Shown here one piece after another: positions 8,337-14,735 of a DNA stretch of 18,128 bases. The notes under the pieces are model-generated. The model was given only the letters and a program-made list of their open reading frames with translations, was not told the DNA's origin and ran no database searches. Each line of letters begins with the position of its first letter. Within the stretch, counting starts at the first letter, position 1. The stretch comes from Oscillospiraceae bacterium (GTDB lineage: Bacteria; Bacillota; Clostridia; Oscillospirales; Ruminococcaceae): assembly GCA_029068025.1 (NCBI GenBank), contig JAIEDJ010000029.1, positions 4,269 to 22,396 on the forward strand. The letters run 5' to 3'. Position numbers and translations under genes: made by a program.

Positions 8337-9209
8337 TTATGCGCATTTTATCTGCTCCACTATCGGAGAGATAAAGCTGAAAACCGTGTATAAAAACGGC
8401 GCAACGAAGATAACGCTGTCAAAGCGGTCAAGAACGCCGCCGTGCCCCGGCATAAGGTTTCCGAAATCCTTGACATTGTATTGACGCTTGATAACGGAAG
8501 CAGTCAGATCTCCCAGCACTCCCGCAACACAAGCCAGCATTCCGACGGGGATAAGAACGAAATAGTTCATTTTCATCTCGCTCGGAAGCAGCAGATTATA
8601 CACAAGACATTGAACCGCAACACCGATCCCGACGGTTATAATGCCGCCGATAAGTCCCTCCACCGTCTTCTTCGGGCTGATCTCGGGACACAGCTTGTGC
8701 TTTCCGAAAAACGTTCCGACAAAATACGCCCCCGAGTCTCCAAGCCACGCACAAAACAGCAGATACACCAGCATAAATACGCCCGGCAGATAACCTCCGT
8801 CAGCGTACCACGGCAGATATCTTACAAAAGCGATACAGTTCAGCGCCGCGGGAATGACCGTTGCCGCTGAGCCGCACATCGTTATCTGATCGAGCCGGAT
8901 AGTCTTGTGATTAAACAGCATAATAAGCAGCAGCGCAAATACAAACATCAGAAAGCAGAACACTACGATATTCCGCTTGAGCGGAAATTCCACCCTGAAA
9001 TTCAGCAGCGCGGGTATCGCCGCCGAAAAAAGAACACACAGCCATGTCAAAAACTTATGATCGGCGCACTTCACCGCGTGAATGATCTCCCATACTCCGA
9101 CAGCGCTGAAAAAAGACAACGCAACAGTGTAAAGTATCTTGTTGTCAAAAATCAAAATACTCACACCGATAACAATTCCGACCAACGCGGACACAATTCT
9201 TTTAACCAT
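8337..9209 (-). CDS. cdsA: Phosphatidate cytidylyltransferase
   Basis: CdsA makes CDP-diacylglycerol from CTP and phosphatidic acid in the membrane, feeding all phospholipid synthesis. With the start at 9209 the protein has 290 residues and begins MVKRIVSALVGIVIG, the usual first membrane helix. Several more hydrophobic helices follow. The C-terminal family signature is complete: SVIKRQYNVKDFGNLMPGHG followed by GVLDR, with LGDSGAYFVG and PKKTVEGLIGG upstream. The ATG at 9209 has AAAGGG 7 bases upstream. A GTG at 9290 would add 27 residues (RRVCISYRVSRRSGG and so on) that are basic and unlike the family, with a poor ribosome site, so I prefer 9209. The gap to uppS is then 104 bases. Confidence 0.93.
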   Translation of the reverse strand: MVKRIVSALVGIVIGVSILIFDNKILYTVALSFFSAVGVWEIIHAVKCADHKFLTWLCVLFSAAIPALLNFRVEFPLKRNIVVFCFLMFVFALLLIMLFNHKTIRLDQITMCGSAATVIPAALNCIAFVRYLPWYADGGYLPGVFMLVYLLFCAWLGDSGAYFVGTFFGKHKLCPEISPKKTVEGLIGGIITVGIGVAVQCLVYNLLLPSEMKMNYFVLIPVGMLACVAGVLGDLTASVIKRQYNVKDFGNLMPGHGGVLDRFDSVIFVAPFLYTVFSFISPIVEQIKCA

Positions 9210-9313
9210 AACGCTGCCCTTTCCCGCAAGTTTGTCTTCAATGCCGCCCGATCTGCGGCTCACACGATACGAGATACACACCCTGCGCACATTCTTTGAA
9301 GCACTGCCGCTCT

Positions 9314-10018
9314 CTAAACTCCGCCGAATCTGCGCGAACGTCCCGCGTATTCCTCAATAGCTGATTCCAGATGCTTCTTAGTAAAATCGGGCCAAAGCAC
9401 ATCCATAAAAACAAACTCTGCATATGCCGCCTGCCAGATCAGAAAATTTGACAGACGCTGTTCGCCGCTCGGTCTGATGATCAGATCCAACGGCGGCATT
9501 TCGCTTGTATAAAGATAACCTTCCACAAGCTGTTCGGTAATATCCTCGGGCGAAAGCTCTCCGGAAGCGCATTTTTCCGCGATGAGCCTTACCGAACGGC
9601 AGATCTCCGCTCTGCCGCCGTAATTCAGGGCGATCCCGAGAATAAAACCGTCGTTATTCACAGTAGACTGCATAATATCCTCAAGCTCCACGCGGATATC
9701 CTCGTCAAGATCCGTAATATCCCCGAGGATTATAATGCGGATATTCTCACGGGCGGTCTCACGTATATCCTTGATATACCGCCGCAGCAGATCCATGATC
9801 CCCTTTATCTCACTTTGGGGGCGCTTCCAGTTCTCGGTGGAAAACGCGTAAAACGTCGCACATTTCACACCAAGCTCTCTGCACCAGTTTATTGTTTTCT
9901 TAAATACCGCGGCGCCCTGATTATGTCCGAAATTTCTCGGCATTGCGCGTTTCTTCGCCCAACGTCCGTTTCCGTCCATAATAAAACCGATGTGCTGCGG
10001 AATGACCGAATTATCCAT
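9314..10018 (-). CDS. uppS: Undecaprenyl diphosphate synthase (di-trans,poly-cis)
   Basis: UppS extends farnesyl diphosphate with isopentenyl units to make the C55 lipid carrier needed for peptidoglycan and wall polymers. The 234-residue protein has FIMDGNGRWA with the catalytic Asp15, FYAFSTENWKRP, and IIRPSGEQRLSNFLIWQAAYAEFVF near the C-terminus, all hallmark motifs of cis-prenyltransferases. The ATG shares one base with the frr stop codon (TGATG), implying coupled translation. It sits between frr and cdsA as in most Firmicutes. Its substrates come from the MEP pathway, two enzymes of which (Dxr, IspG) are in the same operon. Confidence 0.97.
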   Translation of the reverse strand: MDNSVIPQHIGFIMDGNGRWAKKRAMPRNFGHNQGAAVFKKTINWCRELGVKCATFYAFSTENWKRPQSEIKGIMDLLRRYIKDIRETARENIRIIILGDITDLDEDIRVELEDIMQSTVNNDGFILGIALNYGGRAEICRSVRLIAEKCASGELSPEDITEQLVEGYLYTSEMPPLDLIIRPSGEQRLSNFLIWQAAYAEFVFMDVLWPDFTKKHLESAIEEYAGRSRRFGGV

Positions 10019-10572
10019 CAGATAGACATAATTTCCTTATCCTTGGCTTCACCGATCTTGTCGATCTGCTCTATATACTTGTCAGTGAGCTTCTGGATGT
10101 TCTTTTCAGCTTCCTTAACGTCGTCCTCGGTGATCTCGTTTGCCTTTTTCTTAGCCTTGATCTTGTCCATTCCGTCACGGCGGACGTTGCGTACAGCGAC
10201 CTTGCTTTCCTCACAGATCTTGCTTACATTCTTGCACAGCTCTTTTCTGCGGTCCTCGGTGAGCTGCGGAAACGCAATTCTGAGAACACGTCCGTCATTG
10301 GAGGGATTAATACCCAGATCCGACGCTTGAATAGCCTTCTCTATAGGCTTGAGCTGAGAAGCGTCATACGGCTGTACCACCAATATACGCGCCTCTGCTA
10401 CAGAAATAGACGCCATCTGATTTATCGGAGTCGCGGTGCCGTAATAATCAACGGTGATCCTGTCCAGCACGGTAGGATTGGCTCTGCCCGCGCGGATAGT
10501 CCCCAGCTCACTTTCAAGGGCGTTTATGCACTTGCCCATTCTCTCTTTTGTATTATCAATAACTTCTTTCAT
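10018..10572 (-). CDS. frr: Ribosome recycling factor
   Basis: RRF, with EF-G, splits the post-termination ribosome. From the ATG at 10572 the protein has 184 residues, the usual length, and starts MKEVIDNTKERMGKCINALE. It shows the family motifs LGTIRAGRANPTVLDRI, PINQMASISV and the C-terminal helix region DKIKAKKKANEITEDDVKEAEK. The start is fixed by a GGAGG with about 6 bases spacing; the open frame extends 13 codons further upstream into the pyrH stop region but that part is not family-like. It follows pyrH by 16 bases and overlaps uppS by 1 base. Confidence 0.97.
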   Translation of the reverse strand: MKEVIDNTKERMGKCINALESELGTIRAGRANPTVLDRITVDYYGTATPINQMASISVAEARILVVQPYDASQLKPIEKAIQASDLGINPSNDGRVLRIAFPQLTEDRRKELCKNVSKICEESKVAVRNVRRDGMDKIKAKKKANEITEDDVKEAEKNIQKLTDKYIEQIDKIGEAKDKEIMSI

Positions 10573-10588
10573 AATATCCTCCGTTAAT

Positions 10589-11317
10589 TTACGCTTTATG
10601 CTTTGTAACAAGTGTTCCGACGCTCTTTCCCATAACCGCGTCGTATATGTTATCCGGATTATCGAGATTGAACACGATGATCGGAATATTGTTTTCGGTA
10701 CAAATAGCGGCAGCAGCGCTGTCCATGACCTGCAGGCGCTTTACCAGCACCTCATGATGAGTGATAACATCGTATTTAACGGCGTCGGGGAACTTCTTCG
10801 GATCCTTGTCGTAAATACCGTCGACCATTGTAGCCTTGAGTATGATGTCCGCTTTAAGCTCCGCCGCCCTAAGAGAAGCGGCGCTGTCCGTAGAAAAAAA
10901 CGGATTCCCCGTGCCGCAGCCGAAGATAACAATGCGTCCCTTTTCCAGATGACGCAGCGCCTTTCCGAGAATAAACGGCTCCGCGACCTGCTGCATTGTG
11001 ATCGCCGTCTGAACACGTACCGTACAGCCGAGATTCTCCAGAACGTCGGCGACTGCAAGCGCGTTCATCGTCGTTGCCAGCATACCGATATGATCGGCGC
11101 GCGCTCTGTCGGAGCCGCTTGAGCTTCTGCCCCTCCAGAAATTGCCTCCGCCGACAACAATACCGATCTGAGCGCCCGACTCGGCTGTTTTCTTGATACT
11201 GCGGCAGATATTCTCCACAGTCGGAAAATCCAGCCCGGAACCCTTTTCTCCCGCCAGCGCCTCACCACTTAATTTCAGCAGCACTCTCTTATACTTCGGA
11301 ACACCTAATTCACTCAT
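10589..11317 (-). CDS. pyrH: UMP kinase
   Basis: PyrH phosphorylates UMP to UDP and is the bacterial-type hexameric UMP kinase of the amino acid kinase fold. The 242-residue protein has KLSGEALAGEKGSGLDF near residues 15-31, IGIVVGGGNFWRGR (about 51-64), and IVIFGCGTGNPFFSTDSAA in the nucleotide region. The ATG at 11317 follows a GCGGAGG with good spacing. In many bacteria it follows rpsB and tsf; here those are absent and hom lies upstream with a 55-base gap that holds the ribosome site but no obvious promoter or terminator. Confidence 0.97.
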   Translation of the reverse strand: MSELGVPKYKRVLLKLSGEALAGEKGSGLDFPTVENICRSIKKTAESGAQIGIVVGGGNFWRGRSSSGSDRARADHIGMLATTMNALAVADVLENLGCTVRVQTAITMQQVAEPFILGKALRHLEKGRIVIFGCGTGNPFFSTDSAASLRAAELKADIILKATMVDGIYDKDPKKFPDAVKYDVITHHEVLVKRLQVMDSAAAAICTENNIPIIVFNLDNPDNIYDAVMGKSVGTLVTKHKA

Positions 11318-11372
11318 CCAAAACCTCCGCTTGATCCATGCTCTTCACGTCATTCTGCCTGTAGTTTGATCG

Positions 11373-12614
11373 TCAATAATCCAGAACTCTGATCCTTCCG
11401 AGAAGCCTTGCGCCGCCCGAAAGCTTTTCGCACGCGCTCAAAGCGTCGTCCTCCGCCATAACACCGGTGATGAAAGCAAGCTCGCCCGCGGGCTGCTTCT
11501 TTGATGAAAGGTATTCCACCTTTCCGAACAACGCTTCAATATCAGCTTTGGTCTTTTCTGTATTATCCGCACAAAGTCTGATGTAATTCGCGCAGGTGAA
11601 TTTTCCGAAGGGTCTTATGAACGACTGCTCGGAATCGCTCCAGGTAAGTGAACGGCTTGTATCGGGGTGCTTCACGGCGGAAACGATATCGGATACCACC
11701 GCGCTTGCCGTCGGCAGCTTGCCCGCGCCCTTTCCGTAAAATACCACGTCGCCCGTAGCGTCGCCGCGCACCAATATCGCGTTGAATACGTCGTTTACAC
11801 CCGCAAGCTGGCTTTCGTCCTTGATAACAGCGGGGAAAACTCCGATCGAGATCTCGTTGTTGTCCTCGCGTCTCGCGCAGCCGATGAGCTTGATCTTGGA
11901 ATCACAGCAGTCCATGTATTCAACATCCTCAAGCGTTACCTTGGTGATACCCTCTGTGTGAACGTTTTCGGGATATACGTGCCGTCCGAATGACAGCGAC
12001 GCGAGAATACAGATCTTTCTGCAAGCGTCAATACCCTCCACGTCTGCAGTAGGATTGCGCTCGGCGTAACCCAGCTCCTGAGCGATCTTGAGCGCCTCGT
12101 CAAAGCCCATTCCGTCGCGGATCATCTTGGTGAGGATAAAGTTCGTGGTACCGTTAAGTATACCCGCGATCTCGTCTATCTCGTTCGCCTCAAGACACGC
12201 GTGGATCGGCTTTATAATGGGGATACCTCCGCCGACGCTCGCCTCGAAGAAGAAGTTGACATTCTTTTCCTTGGCGATAGCCAGAAGCTCCGCGCCCTTT
12301 GTCGCGACAAGCTCCTTGTTGGACGTTACAACGCTTTTGCCCGCTGTCAACGCTGATTTCACGAAGTCGTACGCCGGCTTTATACCGCCGATGACCTCGC
12401 TGACAACCTTGACCTCCGGATCGTTGAGAATAACGTTGAAATCCTTGACGAACTTATCCGCAAACGGACTGTCGGGAAAATCCCTCACATCCAGAATGTA
12501 CTTTATATCCAGCGGCTCCCCTGCCTTCTTTTCAAGGTTTTCTTTGTTTTTATAAAATACCTCCACAGTGCCGGAGCCTACCACACCATAGCCCAGAACG
12601 GCTATTTTTGCCAT
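11373..12614 (-). CDS. hom: Homoserine dehydrogenase
   Basis: Hom reduces aspartate semialdehyde to homoserine, the branch point to threonine, methionine and isoleucine. The 413-residue protein has the NAD(P) motif VLGYGVVGSGT (6-16), ILNGTTNFILTKM and EGIDACRKICILASLSFG of the catalytic domain, and a C-terminal ACT-like regulatory domain (from about residue 345, ending LLGRIRVLDY), so feedback control by threonine is likely from family knowledge. The ATG at 12614 follows AAAGGAAAGGAAG. It is transcribed first in the long operon, after a structured leader. Having an amino acid gene at the head of the pyrH-frr cluster is unusual for the gene order but the reading frame is sound. Confidence 0.96.
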   Translation of the reverse strand: MAKIAVLGYGVVGSGTVEVFYKNKENLEKKAGEPLDIKYILDVRDFPDSPFADKFVKDFNVILNDPEVKVVSEVIGGIKPAYDFVKSALTAGKSVVTSNKELVATKGAELLAIAKEKNVNFFFEASVGGGIPIIKPIHACLEANEIDEIAGILNGTTNFILTKMIRDGMGFDEALKIAQELGYAERNPTADVEGIDACRKICILASLSFGRHVYPENVHTEGITKVTLEDVEYMDCCDSKIKLIGCARREDNNEISIGVFPAVIKDESQLAGVNDVFNAILVRGDATGDVVFYGKGAGKLPTASAVVSDIVSAVKHPDTSRSLTWSDSEQSFIRPFGKFTCANYIRLCADNTEKTKADIEALFGKVEYLSSKKQPAGELAFITGVMAEDDALSACEKLSGGARLLGRIRVLDY

Positions 12615-12664
12615 AACATAAACTTCCTTTCCTTTGATTTATACTTAATTCCTATTTATTTAAC

Positions 12665-12731
12665 ATAAATTAAAGCGCCAAAGGCGCTCGGCGCGAAGCG
12701 CCGAGTTTTCGCAAAGCGAAAACAAATTTAT
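12665..12731. repeat. Hairpin module A: three adjacent short hairpins within an AT-rich stem
   Basis: Three perfect hairpins lie head to tail, sharing end bases: AGCGCC-AAA-GGCGCT (12674-12688), CTCGGCGC-GAA-GCGCCGAG (12687-12705) and GTTTTCGC-AAA-GCGAAAAC (12705-12723). They are enclosed by ATAAATT (12665-12671) and AATTTAT (12725-12731). The second hairpin contains GCGAAGC, known as an unusually stable mini-hairpin in DNA. On the minus strand it lies in the hom leader, 51 to 117 bases before the start codon. Confidence 0.8.
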
Positions 12732-12741
12732 CGTTTCAAGA

Positions 12742-12811
12742 AAATTGTCGCTTGGTGAAGCCAACAGCGCCGACAGGCGCTGATAAACTGCGAAGCAGTT
12801 TACGACAATTT
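12742..12811. repeat. Hairpin module B: cloverleaf-like array
   Basis: A perfect 9-bp outer stem, AAATTGTCG (12742-12750) with CGACAATTT (12803-12811), encloses three hairpins: TTGGT-GAA-GCCAA (12752-12764, one wobble), CAGCGCC-GACA-GGCGCTG (12765-12782) and TAAACTGC-GAA-GCAGTTTA (12784-12802). Together they make a four-way junction. It repeats the design of module A 10 bases away. It has no T-loop, anticodon arm or CCA end, so it is not a tRNA. It lies directly downstream of the predicted hom promoter. Confidence 0.8.
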
Positions 12812-12812
12812 A

Positions 12813-12841
12813 ATTATATCACATTCCGGAAAATTTTTCAA
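12813..12841 (-). promoter_or_regulatory. Predicted promoter of the hom-polC operon
   Basis: On the minus strand TTGAAA (12841-12836), a 17-base spacer, and TATAAT (12818-12813). Transcription would start near 12806, giving a leader of about 190 bases that includes most of module B and all of module A before hom. The -35 box overlaps the stop codon of the upstream 99-residue gene. This is the only strong promoter-like sequence I see ahead of hom. Confidence 0.65.
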
Positions 12842-13137
12842 GAGTTTTTTATAAAAATATCCGCGATCTCGTTTTCAATGATTCGATCCCCTTCACTGTC
12901 CCACGCCATAATGAAAATGCCGCTCCAGTTATCCCACCCCACGGTGATCCGGGCGCCGTTCACACGCAGCTCGACGGCTGCTGCCGAAGGAGTTATTCCC
13001 AATTTTCCTCCAAAATCGGGTTTTTTCCCTAATTTTTGCTCAATCAAAGAAAGGATCTCAAAGATCTTATCCGATTCAAGCTCACTGTTATCAAGCGATA
13101 AGTGTCCGCTGCTTATCCGGCAGAGTTTCCAAGCCAT
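12838..13137 (-). CDS. Small hypothetical protein, 99 residues
   Basis: I do not recognise this family. The protein is 99 residues, soluble in appearance, with no signal peptide or membrane helix. An amphipathic helix-like stretch (SDKIFEILSLIEQKLGKK, about 22-39) precedes a strand-rich half with VELRVNGARITVGWDNWSGI and MAWDSEGDRIIENEIADIF. The aromatic and acidic GWDNWSG...AWDSEGD pattern looks like a compact alpha/beta fold; small immunity-type proteins look similar but that is a guess. The ATG at 13137 follows AAAGGGGGA with a spacing of about 10 bases. It lies 79 bases after the DUF2871-like gene, and its stop codon overlaps the promoter of the next operon. The coding call rests on the ribosome site, the intact frame and its fit between genes on the same strand. 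Confidence 0.7.
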   Translation of the reverse strand: MAWKLCRISSGHLSLDNSELESDKIFEILSLIEQKLGKKPDFGGKLGITPSAAAVELRVNGARITVGWDNWSGIFIMAWDSEGDRIIENEIADIFIKNS

Positions 13138-13216
13138 ATTATACTAATCCCCCTTTAGATTATTGAAAAAATTGTGGCAATTACCGAACAGTTACCTTCT
13201 TTCTTTATCAGAAACT

Positions 13217-13663
13217 CTAAGTGGGATAAGTATCGCCCTTACCTCCGTCCTTCTTGACAGCGCAGTCCTTGAATATTAGAATAAGCATAACGATCCCCAT
13301 TCCCGTGAGGAAGTGACCTATTCCCGCTATCCCCGAGATCGCCGCGGAAGCACCCTTGGAAAGCTCCGTGCCGAGCACCTCGAAAACGCCGCGCACACCG
13401 AGCATAATTCCCGTAAGCGGCACACCTGTGTTGTAGACTGCGCGGAACACCTTGAAAGCGCGTTTTCCCGAGAAGTCGTTATCCCTCATAAACAGCGCGA
13501 TTATCAGATACATGACCATTCCGAGCAGGAAAAAATGAGTATGTACCTTGCCCAGCGTTGTAACACCATCAAAGCTATTGGCTCTTGTGAACTCGCGGTA
13601 AAAAACACCGCCCGCCATAGCCAATATAGCATACGCAAGCGCGTAGTTCAAGCTTTTTTTCAT
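13217..13663 (-). CDS. DUF2871-like four-helix membrane protein
   Basis: The 148-residue protein is mostly hydrophobic with about four membrane segments (roughly 7-22, 41-60, 76-95 and 105-128). It starts MKKSLNYALAYAILAMAGGVFYREFTR and has a histidine pair in VHTHFFLLGMVMYL, which match my recollection of the DUF2871 family of small Firmicutes membrane proteins. The function of that family is unknown; the conserved histidines inside the membrane hint at metal or heme binding (speculation). The ATG overlaps the stop codon of the upstream gene as ATGA and has its own GGGGAG 6 bases before it, so it is translationally coupled to the upstream paralogue gene. The C-terminal tail is charged (KKDGGKGD). 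Confidence 0.8.
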   Translation of the reverse strand: MKKSLNYALAYAILAMAGGVFYREFTRANSFDGVTTLGKVHTHFFLLGMVMYLIIALFMRDNDFSGKRAFKVFRAVYNTGVPLTGIMLGVRGVFEVLGTELSKGASAAISGIAGIGHFLTGMGIVMLILIFKDCAVKKDGGKGDTYPT

Positions 13664-14145
13664 AAAGCACTCCCCTTTTCAATAATAACGGTTTTATCGT
13701 ATTGAGGATCCCAGAATTTGAAACGGATCTCCGCGCCGTTTTTTCGGCATTGCTCGTCAACATAACCCGACATAATGCTGCCAAAGCATTCCGCATACGG
13801 CTTGCTCTCAATGTCGGCTCTGTACACATTTCCGCCGAACGAGTGTCTACGTTCCTCACTGAGATAGACCTCTCCGTCTCCGATCTTGTTCTCAATTATC
13901 GCCCGAATCGTTTCAAGCAGCTCAGGCAGCCTGTCAAAACCGTAATGCCAGTGCTGTTCCGCGAAATAGAGCGTCATTTCCGACAGCACATCCGACTTTG
14001 TGATCTCTAAAGTCAAATTCCGGTCTGTGTGCGGATTGTGTATGATCACACAGCTGTCGTTCTCGCGCTTAATGTCAAACTTAGAGCCGAGTTTTTCAAG
14101 CAAGCCGCTGATCTCAGTTATAATGTCATTTACCTCGTAAGACAT
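13660..14145 (-). CDS. Hypothetical protein, 161 residues (tandem paralogue 2)
   Basis: Family not recognised. The protein shares a clear pattern with the gene just upstream: NPHTDR (37-42), LYFAEQHWHYGF (59-70), a helix of LPELLETIRAIIENKI (73-88), SEERRHSFGG (96-105) and GAEIRFKFWDPQYDKTVII near the C-terminus. It looks like a small soluble alpha/beta protein with no signal or membrane segment. I place the start at the ATG at 14145, which follows AAGGAAAGGA at good spacing; the open frame runs 43 codons further upstream, but that part overlaps the neighbour and is rich in arginine, typical of an off-frame shadow. Its stop overlaps the start of the DUF2871-like gene by 4 bases and it lies 13 bases after the first paralogue, so the three form a small operon. 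Confidence 0.82.
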   Translation of the reverse strand: MSYEVNDIITEISGLLEKLGSKFDIKRENDSCVIIHNPHTDRNLTLEITKSDVLSEMTLYFAEQHWHYGFDRLPELLETIRAIIENKIGDGEVYLSEERRHSFGGNVYRADIESKPYAECFGSIMSGYVDEQCRKNGAEIRFKFWDPQYDKTVIIEKGSAL

Positions 14146-14158
14146 TTTTTTCCTTTCC

Positions 14159-14665
14159 TTAATACGTAATAATTTGATCATTTTTATGATCCCAGAACAG
14201 GAAGTGAACCTCCGCGCCTTTCTCCGTCCACGATCTTCTGTATTCCTCAGTCTCCTCCGGATAAAGCGCGGCAAAGATCTCCTCTGCGCTCTTTTCGGCG
14301 ACCTCCGTTCTTGTCGACATCATACTTCCGCCCCAGCGGCGTTCTTCACCGATAAACACAGCCGCACTGCAAAGCTCGTTCTTCAAGAACCCCGACAGGG
14401 TTTCAAGAAATTCCTTGAAATAGTATTCGGTAAGGAAATAATGCTCATGCCACTCCTTGCCGAAAAACAGCGAGATCTCATCTTGGAAGTCGATAAACAT
14501 TGTTCTGTCGGTGTACGGGTTCGGTATCTTAATTGAAGCCTCGTCGTCCTTCAAATAGGAAAACTCTCCCTCGTCATGCCGATGAACTTCATACCTCACC
14601 GCAAGCTCGTCAAGAAGCTCACAAACGTCCCCGAGCTTATCCAGCGGCTCAAATTCATCGTCCAT
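14159..14665 (-). CDS. Hypothetical protein, 168 residues (tandem paralogue 1)
   Basis: Family not recognised. It is a diverged duplicate of the next gene: IPNPYTDR (47-54), SLFFGKEWHEHYF (65-77), YFKEFLETLSGFLKNEL (82-98), GEERRWGG (106-113) and GAEVHFLFWDHKNDQIIT near the C-terminus line up in the same order and spacing. The N-terminus is acidic. Two close ATGs are possible, at 14674 and 14665; I prefer 14665 because GGGAAGG ends 9 bases before it, while the earlier ATG directly abuts that site. A still earlier ATG at 14725 lies in the glgA terminator hairpin and is unlikely. No promoter fits between the terminator and the start, so expression may depend on read-through or on a promoter inside glgA. 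Confidence 0.82.
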   Translation of the reverse strand: MDDEFEPLDKLGDVCELLDELAVRYEVHRHDEGEFSYLKDDEASIKIPNPYTDRTMFIDFQDEISLFFGKEWHEHYFLTEYYFKEFLETLSGFLKNELCSAAVFIGEERRWGGSMMSTRTEVAEKSAEEIFAALYPEETEEYRRSWTEKGAEVHFLFWDHKNDQIITY

Positions 14666-14681
14666 TTCCTTCATCCTTCCC

Positions 14682-14726
14682 GAAAAATGCGGCAAAACAA
14701 AAGCCACCGCTCTGTTCTGCCGCATT
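14682..14726 (-). terminator. Intrinsic terminator of glgA
   Basis: Reading the minus strand, AATGCGGCAGAACA (14726-14713) pairs with TGTTTTGCCGCATT (14699-14686), 13 of 14 positions, with a 13-base loop. The hairpin runs into five T residues (14687-14683). It begins 9 bases after the glgA stop codon. This is the clearest rho-independent terminator in the window. Confidence 0.82.
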
Positions 14727-14735
14727 AAAAATCTT

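Noticed and set aside
9210..9290. GTG start extending CdsA by 27 residues
   Set aside because: The extra segment is basic and not family-like, and its ribosome site is poor; the ATG at 9209 begins exactly where the first membrane helix is expected.
10573..10611. Upstream start extending Frr by 13 residues into pyrH
   Set aside because: The ATG at 10572 has a strong GGAGG and gives the standard 184-residue length.
12742..12811. Cloverleaf as a tRNA gene
   Set aside because: There is a four-way junction, but no TTC T-loop sequence, no D-loop GG, no 7-base anticodon loop and no CCA; loops are only 3-4 bases.
12615..12811. T-box, SAM or lysine riboswitch ahead of hom
   Set aside because: No T-box consensus (TGGNACCGCG), no SAM-I or L-box core, and no terminator/antiterminator pair ending in a U-tract next to hom.
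12665..12811. CRISPR array
   Set aside because: The units are inverted, not direct, repeats, differ in sequence and have no spacers of regular length; no cas genes are nearby.
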